Shown here piece after piece: positions 58,901-64,000 of a DNA stretch of 64,000 bases. The DNA is taken from assembly GCA_013397935.1 (NCBI GenBank), contig VZRN01002232.1, positions 440,889 through 504,888 on the forward strand, in the 5' to 3' direction. The first letter of the stretch is position 1, and each line of letters opens with the position of its first letter. The translations under genes were made by a program, and so were the position numbers. Under the pieces are notes generated by a model that made no database searches, was not told where the DNA came from, and saw only the letters and a program-made list of their open reading frames with translations. This DNA comes from Dasyornis broadbenti (lineage: Eukaryota; Chordata; Aves; Passeriformes; Dasyornithidae).

Positions 58901-60500
58901 TCTTATTTAGACAGTTGCAGGAATATTTCACATCTGAAATAATTCACATGTTATATTTTTCCTTATTTTGCTTTGTATTTACAGTTAATTTCTGTGAACA
59001 TTTCTTTTAATAACTCATCCAAATGGCTTCCACTAATCCAAAATGAACAGCATTGGAAAACTTAATCTATCTTGAATTTCTTAAACTACTGTTTTCTCTT
59101 GCAGATGCTGCCTTCTCCCACACACATTTCACAGGCTCATGGACAGCCAGAGGATCATGTGGCACATGCCAAAGGGAATGGCATGACTGGGTCAATACCT
59201 GCAAGCTCTCAGCCAGATGTGGATGGCCCCCAGAGTTCTCACATCAGCCCAGATGTGTGTGCTGGTTCTCCTGTCCGAGTAACAAGCCCAGAGAGGATCA
59301 TAGCCTTGCATCGAGAACTAAGACAAAACCATCGCAAAAATTGCCAGGTCAGTAAAAGTTTTGTCACTGTTTTTAGTTTATTGAAATCTCTTCTTCTTGG
59401 CAGAAGATACAGATATTTGAATGATTCCTTCCAGAAATACACAGTTGATTGTTAGTTTAAACAAGCTGACAATAAGAAATGTTTAATGTTTTTCATTATG
59501 CATTTTCTTCCCCATTGTTTAAGAGTGGCTTGGGGCTTGTAAAAATAATTAAAAGATTTTGTTTTCATGACGGTGTTCATGTGGTAAGATAATCTTTGAA
59601 AATTGTTGGATGTTTTAAAAAAAAGTTGTTATGTTGATCTTGTCCTACCTTTTTTCCCCTGCAATTTTTTTTTTGTTTTTAGTGATCCAATTATTCCTAT
59701 GCCCTGAAGCTCTTTATAGTAATTTCCATTAACTGCAGGAATCCTGTTAAGAACAGAGCTGATCAATTGCAATTGCATTTGTGACAGTCTGCTGCTAAAC
59801 TAAACACGCAAGAGATTTTAGCCTCTCTGAGATAGCATAGTTGTATGGACACAAAATTCAAATGTGCAATTACTGTAACCAGTTAGGTAGAGTAGTTAAA
59901 ATATTGCTCTACTGAATTTCCTTTATATTCTTGGATTAAAATAAATTCAATGAAACAAGTAAAAGCATAGTTTTTGCTTTTGACATTAATGAAAAGAATA
60001 TGCAAGATACTGAGATTTCCTTTTAGTTAAGAAATCTGTTATGCAATGAAATGGTGACTCAGAATTCTTGTAACATGTTACTTAGTCCAGGAGATATATA
60101 TAAAAGTTCAAATCGAGCTTCCTGGTCCTTTTCTCTCTCACATTCACACATTAAAAAGACCAATGAAAATATAGCCATAAAAGTAAACTGTTATGAAGAG
60201 CAGAATGCAAGTAGCTCCTTGATGGATCTGAGCTTCATGAACTCAGAGATTTTTTTTTTAATATAAATCATATGAGCTTTAATAAAATCCCAATGAAAGC
60301 AGGACATGGGCCTCTGGTACAGTTATATGGGAAGCTACAGCTGAAATCAGCCACAATGCACAGAGTGGCCTGTTTCCATAAAAACACACAGAAACACACT
60401 GGGACACCCAAGGTTATGGTTTCTGTTCTTTCCTCCTCAGATACCTTCAGTTGTCCCCTCCAGCTCAAATCCATGGGCTGGTCTCAACCTATGCCCATGA
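28725..60500 (+). CDS. C4orf50: C4orf50-like long coiled-coil protein (whole gene span, 13 exons)
   Basis: The spliced frame is 28725-28993, 30307-30445, 31965-32669, 36680-36794, 37547-37671, 38001-40223, 40988-41089, 42915-43061, 47440-47616, 49818-49874, 50293-50475, 59105-59347 and 60441-60500. All junctions are GT-AG and all phases agree, giving 1,514 residues (1,475 if the first 39 are not used). Residues 40-371 and about 860-1410 are coiled coil rich in Glu, Lys and Gln. Residues 372-860 are mostly low-complexity, Ser/Cys/Glu-rich and probably unstructured. No enzyme motif, signal peptide or membrane segment is seen. The gene follows JAKMIP1 on the same strand, the arrangement of JAKMIP1 and C4orf50 in human 4p16. 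Function is unknown. The name rests on synteny and overall character; a different unnamed coiled-coil gene remains possible. Confidence 0.72.
28994..30306 (+). other. C4orf50-like intron
   Basis: AT-rich intron with nothing recognised. It ends in CCCCCAGCTTTCACAG. Confidence 0.75.
30307..30445 (+). CDS. C4orf50: C4orf50-like exon 2
   Basis: The 139 bp exon takes two bases from the previous exon to make an Arg codon. It reads MKELELSHKTFLVMIDQLSV and KLTQIESVNVRIKGKLRDV, ending DLISL before GTGAGT. Hydrophobic residues are spaced as in a coiled coil. A minus-strand frame over it is a shadow. Confidence 0.88.
30446..31964 (+). other. C4orf50-like intron
   Basis: A C-rich tract lies near 30606-30620. 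No gene is seen. The acceptor at its end (ACTGAAATGATAG) has a weak pyrimidine tract but is fixed by the reading frame on both sides. Confidence 0.7.
31965..32669 (+). CDS. C4orf50: C4orf50-like exon 3 (coiled coil)
   Basis: The exon has 235 codons, phase 0 at both ends, donor GTAAGT. It starts VENQKKSEKKHKEKLRWLQE upstream of the first ATG-like codon, so the usual ORF call misses the first 14 residues. Continuous heptad-like sequence follows (LQSEVSRLEKQVLDLNAQIA, LLTSELEEGMVQHLQQKLQS, LSEIKLQEKVEELLDENRTL), with a break near TGTQGCKQPGTEEMEW. It ends in a Lys/Glu-rich stretch and DGDNCVNL. If the intron were retained the frame would run to 32813. Confidence 0.92.
33504..33601 (+). repeat. 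Tandem near-duplication, about 49 bp unit
   Basis: Two adjacent copies share TAATGGGCATGAACAAAAC and the flanking ACCAAGA and AGGAGGT, differing at a few bases. The copies start near 33504 and 33555. Confidence 0.85.
33606..35910 (+). pseudogene. Coding-like remnants within the intron
   Basis: Segments that look like coiled-coil protein appear in changing frames: ELGEAREDFVSIKLEEIKIT from 33606, LQSRSSELQEAASLRERERE inside the open frame 33685-33975, CEEIKEKLQERNDCVSRNQH at the end of 35274-35513, then after a CR1 piece ITEKIREEILEVLW, and LLMEHNNEAADLSRNKN further on. Stops and frame changes separate them, and neighbouring exons join without them. They may be lost exons of this gene. The evidence is only compositional. 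Confidence 0.35.
35520..35690 (+). mobile_element. CR1 LINE 3' fragment
   Basis: CAGGTTGCCCAAGGTTGTGG, GTGTTCAAGCCCAGGTTGCA and GATGACCTTTAAGGTACCTTTCAACC are CR1 3' text. The tail repeat is degraded. It sits between two coding-like remnants. Confidence 0.9.
36680..36794 (+). CDS. C4orf50: C4orf50-like exon 4
   Basis: The 115 bp exon reads NGDLIQDEVQNLKWRTVLNS and HRSRATQTPVVLLHDKES, and ends in phase 1 before GTATGC. The coiled coil ends here and more polar sequence begins. Confidence 0.85.
36795..37546 (+). other. C4orf50-like intron
   Basis: Nothing recognised beyond AT-rich intron sequence. The acceptor is TTTTTACTGTAACAG. Confidence 0.75.
37547..37671 (+). CDS. C4orf50: C4orf50-like exon 5
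   Basis: The 125 bp exon starts with two bases that complete a Gly codon and reads APACISDGLKQMEELPAELV, then ends VAGLAETEQ before GTGGGA, phase 0. The sequence is acidic, with a Ser-rich stretch (ESSSSPF). Confidence 0.82.
37672..38000 (+). other. C4orf50-like intron
   Basis: A short intron of 329 bp with no feature. It ends in TTTGCTATCACCAG. Confidence 0.8.
38001..40223 (+). CDS. C4orf50: C4orf50-like exon 6 (741-codon exon)
   Basis: This is one very long open exon, phase 0 at both ends, starting VTLGPERASTVEDSCTLLGC (before any ATG) and ending YFSGKK before GTAAAT. The first 400 codons are polar and Cys/Ser/Glu-rich without a recognised domain. From about 39190 a coiled coil begins: ISVLEKAVVACSQRIFLLMQ, VCILEQENDRYAQMMCALEE, then two similar units, RCFQLLSDLKEERSRC (39618) and SCYQIISDLQEEKGVL (39870). 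Codon usage is AT-rich, like its surroundings. A retained following intron would end the protein at 40281-40283. Minus-strand frames within it are shadows. The length of this exon compared with the others is unusual and would suit a rapidly changing linker. Confidence 0.93.
40224..40987 (+). other. C4orf50-like intron
   Basis: T-rich intron with no gene. The acceptor is TTTTGTCTGTCCAG. Confidence 0.8.
40988..41089 (+). CDS. C4orf50: C4orf50-like exon 7
   Basis: The exon has 34 codons, phase 0: GSMFESYSMMKEQVKKVEDK then LKIQEKELEKSKEE, donor GTAAAA. It is strong coiled coil. Confidence 0.9.
41090..42914 (+). other. C4orf50-like intron
   Basis: The intron contains an LTR fragment at 42413-42494 and a poly-T tract near 42664-42678. 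Open frames here lack coding character. The acceptor is TTCTTCCTGTTAG. Confidence 0.75.
42413..42494 (-). mobile_element. ERVK-like LTR fragment
   Basis: The plus-strand text ATTCTCATACTGAATCCAAA, then CCAGCTACTAAGATGAAAAT and CTGAAACCAGGA matches the first ~80 bp (minus-strand sense) of the LTR at 27519-28111. Only the start of the LTR survives. Confidence 0.8.
42915..43061 (+). CDS. C4orf50: C4orf50-like exon 8
   Basis: The exon has 49 codons, phase 0: AQKWYRELGFAETRYEETKT, HLMQALSELDCLKQEVGDK, ending NCRLV before GTATGT. This aromatic-containing coiled coil looks more constrained than the large exon. Confidence 0.9.
43062..47439 (+). other. C4orf50-like intron
   Basis: A 4.4 kb intron with a short poly-C run near 43171-43178 and a MIR-like SINE at 47084-47200. 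No coding sequence is supported. Confidence 0.7.
47084..47200 (+). mobile_element. MIR-like SINE fragment
   Basis: CTTACTATGTGACC, GGTCACTTAATCTGTG, AATTTCCTCATTTATTAAAT and GTTGTGAAAATCCAAT follow the order of the MIR core and 3' part. It is strongly diverged. Confidence 0.6.
47440..47616 (+). CDS. C4orf50: C4orf50-like exon 9
   Basis: The exon has 59 codons, phase 0: PVYTLKDAQEKEVNKIASKR, LEQQVLTLKAQLRDQAAFQN, QFRDLQNEVELLQAQLCEK. It is an almost perfect leucine-rich heptad coiled coil. Acceptor TTTTTCCTCTAG, donor GTATCA. Confidence 0.92.
47617..49817 (+). other. C4orf50-like intron
   Basis: T-rich low-complexity sequence lies near 48600-48650 and nothing else is recognised. The acceptor is TTTTTCAATCTTTCAG. 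Confidence 0.75.
49818..49874 (+). CDS. C4orf50: C4orf50-like exon 10
   Basis: A 19-codon exon reads EKELQKRKSEVKLTLAPLK, phase 0, too short for ordinary ORF detection. It is recognised from splice sites and from its fit between QAQLCEK and AKLACLTQK. Confidence 0.88.
49875..50292 (+). other. C4orf50-like intron
   Basis: A 418 bp intron. A 163-codon open frame (49916-50407) crosses it and the next exon in another frame and is not supported by splice structure. Confidence 0.75.
50293..50475 (+). CDS. C4orf50: C4orf50-like exon 11
   Basis: The exon has 61 codons, phase 0: AKLACLTQKCQERNSFIRRM, HGEFHRQGIINSAFDEEVKD, LVNDMTLAEYTVAFAPMCDE. The coiled coil ends about here and passes into a compact-looking, possibly conserved segment. 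Donor GTAAGG. Confidence 0.92.
50823..50855 (+). other. Possible optional micro-exon of C4orf50-like gene
   Basis: TTTCTTTTCTTTCCTGCAC...TTTCAG is followed by 33 bp reading ISEEVRKKRLM and then GTAAAT. The phase is 0 at both ends, so it could be inserted between exons 11 and 12. The sequence is charged like the rest of the protein. Confidence 0.35.
53585..53622. repeat. CATAAACTG palindrome plus third copy
   Basis: CATAAACTG-TG-CAGTTTATG is a 9 bp-arm palindrome (53585-53604). It is followed at once by CCATAAACTGCACA, a third copy of the arm. Confidence 0.85.
55478..55637 (+). mobile_element. CR1 LINE 3' end
   Basis: ACAGGCTGCCCAGAGAGGGA, GGAGATATTCACGAACC, GGTTGGACCAGATGACCA and CCTTCCAGCCTGACCCATCC end in TGTGATTCTGTGATA, a standard avian CR1 3' end. 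Confidence 0.93.
57731..57752 (+). repeat. 11 bp tandem doubling
   Basis: CTTTAAGGAGA occurs twice in exact tandem. Confidence 0.9.
58836..58854. other. Assembly gap (19 N)
   Basis: The gap is flanked by T/G-rich low-complexity sequence on the left and a poly-T run on the right. The true tract length is unknown. Confidence 0.98.
59105..59347 (+). CDS. C4orf50: C4orf50-like exon 12
   Basis: The exon has 81 codons, phase 0: it starts MLPSPTHISQAHGQPEDHVA, then a Ser/Pro-rich stretch, and ends with VRVTSPERIIALHRELRQNH and RKNCQ before GTCAGT. The first part looks disordered. SPERIIALHRELRQ looks like a short helical motif with a possible Ser-Pro phosphorylation site. The leading ATG is internal to the gene, not its start. 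Confidence 0.9.
59348..60440 (+). other. Last C4orf50-like intron
   Basis: AT-rich, no gene. A good acceptor, GTTCTTTCCTCCTCAG, closes it. Confidence 0.75.
60441..60500 (+). CDS. C4orf50: C4orf50-like terminal coding exon
   Basis: In phase 0 with ...RKNCQ the frame reads IPSVVPSSNPWAGLNLCP and then TGA, so the protein ends 18-20 residues into this exon. A much longer open frame (60272-60832) overlaps in another frame. It would need a phase-1 junction, which exon 12 does not offer, so the short end is preferred. Confidence 0.72.
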   Translation: MPSVVPSSSNPWAGLNLCP

Positions 60501-63500
60501 TCCACGAGGAAGCCCCTTGGCCTCTGCTGTCAAGGATGAAGGATGCTCCGGTGCCCCTGGAGCTTGGTGTGTTCTGGGCCACGAAGGGGAGGGATCACTT
60601 GTCGAAATGTGATGATGTATTTTGGGGTCAAATAGGAAATCAGCATGCAGGTGCTATTCCCCAGGGAATGAAACACAAAAATGCCATTATGAATAAGGCA
60701 TGGCTCTCTGGAGAAAAAACAGATGGCTCAACCTCAGCTACCGCAGCAGAAAGCAATTTGCCAGACGTGTTGTCAGCAAGTAATAAAGGTCGATATCCTG
60801 TGGGGAGAAATCAGCTGCATGGGAAAGAATAAAACCTGCAGAAATAAAACAAGGTAAACATCTTAGCAATGTGATTTTTCCCATTGATACAAAAGTACTA
60901 ATAATTTTTTAAAAACTAAGATGTTTTACTAGTTAGCGTGGCCTAGGTATAGTTTGAGATGACTGGAAAATTTACATGAAAAAGAGCTGTGATTGTTTTA
61001 TGATCAAAATTTCATAGAACATTTGAGATCACTGAAACACATGGATTTTCCATTAGCCAGCCTATCTCCCCATTTTCTTTTCACCTTTTGTTGGTGATTT
61101 GCTTTTCTTGTAACTGAGAGTGTGAAACAATCTATTAAATCACTTTTGCTTTTATGTCCAACTACTTCTTCAGTGTGCAGTGGCAAGTTCTGAAAGAATA
61201 TCTCCCTTGCATGGCTGTTTCCTTTGGGACTTCAGGAATAGTCCACGGTCATGGGCTTCCCAGAAATTAATTTTACAAAAATCAGAGGGTAATTTTGCTG
61301 TGTTTCTTTAGTCTTGGGATACTTTTTAAAAATTTATCTTTTTTTTTTAATAGGTCCAACTACAGCAGGATACTCAATGTATTGCTGTAGGGGCCAGTAT
61401 CTGTAAAATAGCATCCTTCAATTGTTGCTTTTATATAACAAATTGCAGCTTAGCTTTAGTAGTTTTACTGGACATATCCACAGCCACTTTCTTTAGGGGA
61501 CTGGGTGGGCATCATGAGTGCAGTAATATCTGGGTTCATGGGATGGATGATTCAGACTGCACCCTGTGCTGCCAAACCCCTGCCACAGAGAGAAGTGGCT
61601 GCAGTGCCAGGCCAGGACAGCACTTGCTCATAGTCTGGCTCAGAAGTAGTTGTGGTCTGGGCTGCAGGAGCCTTTGGTGGATCCTGGCTGAGGAAAGGAG
61701 GAGGAAATAGCGTGTCTGTGCAGGTGCATGCGTGCACTGATGCTGGTTGGCTCTGGGAAGTTTAACTGAGCGTGGCTGTGAATTCCACAAAATACTGATG
61801 TGTATTGTGATCTCACCAGAGTTAATACTTTTGGGAAACACCCATTATTCAAATATCTTTATTCTGTATTTGTCATCACTTTTATTAGAAAACGGCATTC
61901 ACGCACAGTAATATATGGCACAGTTCCTGCACTTTTCCTCTGCCACCATTGATTACCCCAGTTGGTTCATAGTATGTTACTACTTGTTTGATGCTGCTTT
62001 TCAGAAGCCAGAAATAAAATGACTGGTTTTGATGAAATATTAATGCACATACTCACACTTTATTGTGGAAACCCGCCTTCAGTTGCTCAGTAAGGTAGCA
62101 GTGCAGTTGCTCACAGCAGTTGCTGAATTGCTCTTCATCCAACATATCTTTAGAAAACACACACCAGATGCCAAGGGAAATAGTCCCTGGAAGCAATGTT
62201 GTTGAGTGCTGCCTAAGCAGGAGGTGCCAGTGAGATTCCAAAATGTGGGGTTTTGCTTTTATGTGTCTTTCTCTTCTTCCTGAAGCCCGACCAGAAGTTC
62301 TGAAGACAGATATGCGTGCTATCCAGCCATCAGCTGCCTTGTCAAGTATTAAGATATTTTGATGTGCAAAACCACTTGTAAATACTTGAACATGGTAACT
62401 TTTATGTTGATAAAATGATGCTTTAAAAATTAGCCATTGTGAGAACTTTTTGAAGCTTTTTCTTGCTGACAGTAAAATACAGGGCCTGGTAGTTCAGTCT
62501 GAGGTCAGATCATAATGCATGAAGTGTGCTAATAATAAGGGTATTCATAACAATACCCTGTGATAATACGATAATAAGTCTTTGTTATCCTTGTGAAGCT
62601 ATCTACTTTGTGTTTGGGCTATAGTAACTTCCCATGAAATTAAGCCTTTGTCAGTCCAGTCCTTTTTTATCACAGATAAGTGTGGTTTATTTTAAGTGTT
62701 CAGGCTTCATTTTAAGCGAATTTGGTCATTTGGCCCCATTCTTCCTCCTGCTGGAACTAATAATTTCCGCACAAGGGCTGCAGACACAGAGATGTAGATG
62801 GAAGAACAGACATTTGCAAGTATATTACCTACATGGAAGCACTATAATTCAAAATGGACTCAAGCAACTCATCCAGCAAATGGATTCTGTGCTGGCACTT
62901 CGTACCTTTGCTTCACAAGTCACAGATTTCAGTTAAAATCCTGTAGCCTCTTGTGGTTTTAATTCTTTAAGACATCTGTTCTTCCTATTACAAAGCATTG
63001 TTTAAAGATGTGCAGATACCACAGTTATCTTTTGGCCAACTGTTTCAGCTGCTCTTTGTTTCTTTTAACTAAAAATGGGAGTTTGGACACTACAGTGGAG
63101 GAATGGCAATAAATTAGCAGCAATCAGTTTGGAGAGCTGCATGCAGCAGTGCTGGAAAAGATGAGTCAGCTAAAGGTTGTCTCTTTTAAACCTCTGTCCT
63201 GCTCCATTTTTCCCACTACTGAATGGACAAATGAGAAGTGATAATCAGATCATATCAAATAATTATGCACTAATTGAGCTACAAGAAGATGAGATGATAC
63301 ATTGCACCATCAAAGAAGGCCCTTCGAGTTCTTTAAACATGGTCATTTATAGGAATCTGACCACAATGTACAGTGTTGGACCAGATGGTTCCTGTACTGG
63401 TGTCCTGCTGAGCTGAGGTCCTTTGGGAGTCTGAGCTTGCTCAGTGAGTCATACAGGATAATTAATTTTGGCCCTTGTTCTGTAAATTATTTGTTGGAGT

Positions 63501-64000
63501 TTTTTTTAATTGAGGGGGATCAGTAGCAATGTCCTTGCAGAGCACATCTGTATCGGCTTTTGTTGAAGCACCTGTGGTCTGCTGTTTGCCATCCATGAAC
63601 CTGCATGAGCCAAATGGCTTTATCTGTACTTGACTGGATGATGAGGATGCTTGGAAGGAAGCTGGATGACAGCATGCTCCCTACTGACAGATGCTTGCTG
63701 ACCCTGCTCCCCATTCAGACTCTTCCACTTCCAAAGTTTGAAACAGCACAGCAAACTATTTTCTAGGATCAATAGTTAGTATCAAATGAGTGTTTATTAA
63801 CATATTCAGGCAATATTTGCCCCGTTCTTTTTTCTAGACTTGAGCTACCTAATACTGAAATCAAAATATCTCTTTTTAGCAGCAGTTACATCTTTTGTCT
63901 CTAGTTTTAACAGAAGTATTACTTAGAAATAGAATTACATGGCAGCAGTAAGCTGAAATAGTTCATAGTGCTTTCTAAAGGCTGTGTGAAAGATAAACTT
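60501..64000 (+). other. C4orf50-like 3' UTR and downstream flank
   Basis: After the candidate poly(A) signals I see no convincing gene. In other vertebrates CRMP1 follows, but no CRMP1 exon is recognisable here. An open frame at 63177-63416 is mildly protein-like (ALIELQEDEMIHCTIKEGP) but has no clear splice sites. Confidence 0.55.
60828..60833 (+). terminator. Candidate poly(A) signal, C4orf50-like gene
   Basis: AATAAA lies about 330 bp after the stop codon. A second copy is at 60843-60848 and a third upstream at 60782-60787. Such a cluster fits a real 3' end, and T-rich sequence follows. Confidence 0.5.

Larger units (their letters stand above)
50476..59104 (+). other. Long C4orf50-like intron (8.6 kb)
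   Basis: The intron holds a possible 33 bp micro-exon (50823-50855), a palindrome cluster (53585-53622), a CR1 fragment, an 11 bp tandem doubling (57731-57752) and an assembly gap in a poly-T tract. A 131-codon minus-strand frame (53731-54126) has no recognised motif. It ends in TTTTCTCTTGCAG. Confidence 0.65.

Noticed and set aside
1..64000. CRISPR arrays, toxin or defence operons, rRNA or tRNA genes
   Set aside because: No regularly spaced repeats, no prokaryotic gene structure and no RNA gene signature seen. The window is ordinary avian genic DNA.

Overview
This is a stretch of vertebrate nuclear DNA, almost certainly from a bird. Coding sequence is split into short exons with GT-AG introns. 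The repeats are CR1 LINE 3' ends carrying the ATTCTGTGATTC-type tail, plus several minus-strand LTRs of an avian endogenous retrovirus type. Old MIR-like SINE remnants are also present. There are two short runs of N (assembly gaps), both inside homopolymers. I see no prokaryotic, plasmid or CRISPR feature, and no rRNA or tRNA gene.

Positions 1-21789 hold the 3' end of a JAKMIP-family gene on the plus strand, most likely JAKMIP1. Four coding exons are visible (1300-1377, 2988-3191, 19071-19136, 21739-21789). They join in phase 0 and encode the last 132 residues. The last exon is only 51 bp and reads FLFLFLFFSLAFILWP followed by a stop, the hydrophobic C-terminus typical of the family. A 15.9 kb intron separates the second and third of these exons.

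Positions 21790-28724 lie between the two genes. They hold the JAKMIP 3' flank, a possible alternative last exon (24019-24051), about 1.9 kb of sequence that looks like eroded coiled-coil coding sequence (24189-26088), a CR1 fragment, an assembly gap and an LTR.

Positions 28725-60500 hold a second plus-strand gene, read here as 13 coding exons. The joined reading frame is about 1,475-1,514 codons with every phase matching. It is a long coiled-coil protein, including one very large exon of 741 codons (38001-40223). Its position just downstream of JAKMIP1 in the same direction, and its coiled-coil character, match vertebrate C4orf50, a protein of unknown function. Candidate poly(A) signals lie at 60828 and 60843. 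From there to 64000 I see no convincing gene.

Exons were placed by eye from reading frame, splice consensus and phase agreement. No alignment, transcript or profile search was possible. JAKMIP identity rests on the recalled family C-terminus. The C4orf50 assignment rests on synteny and general character and is less certain.
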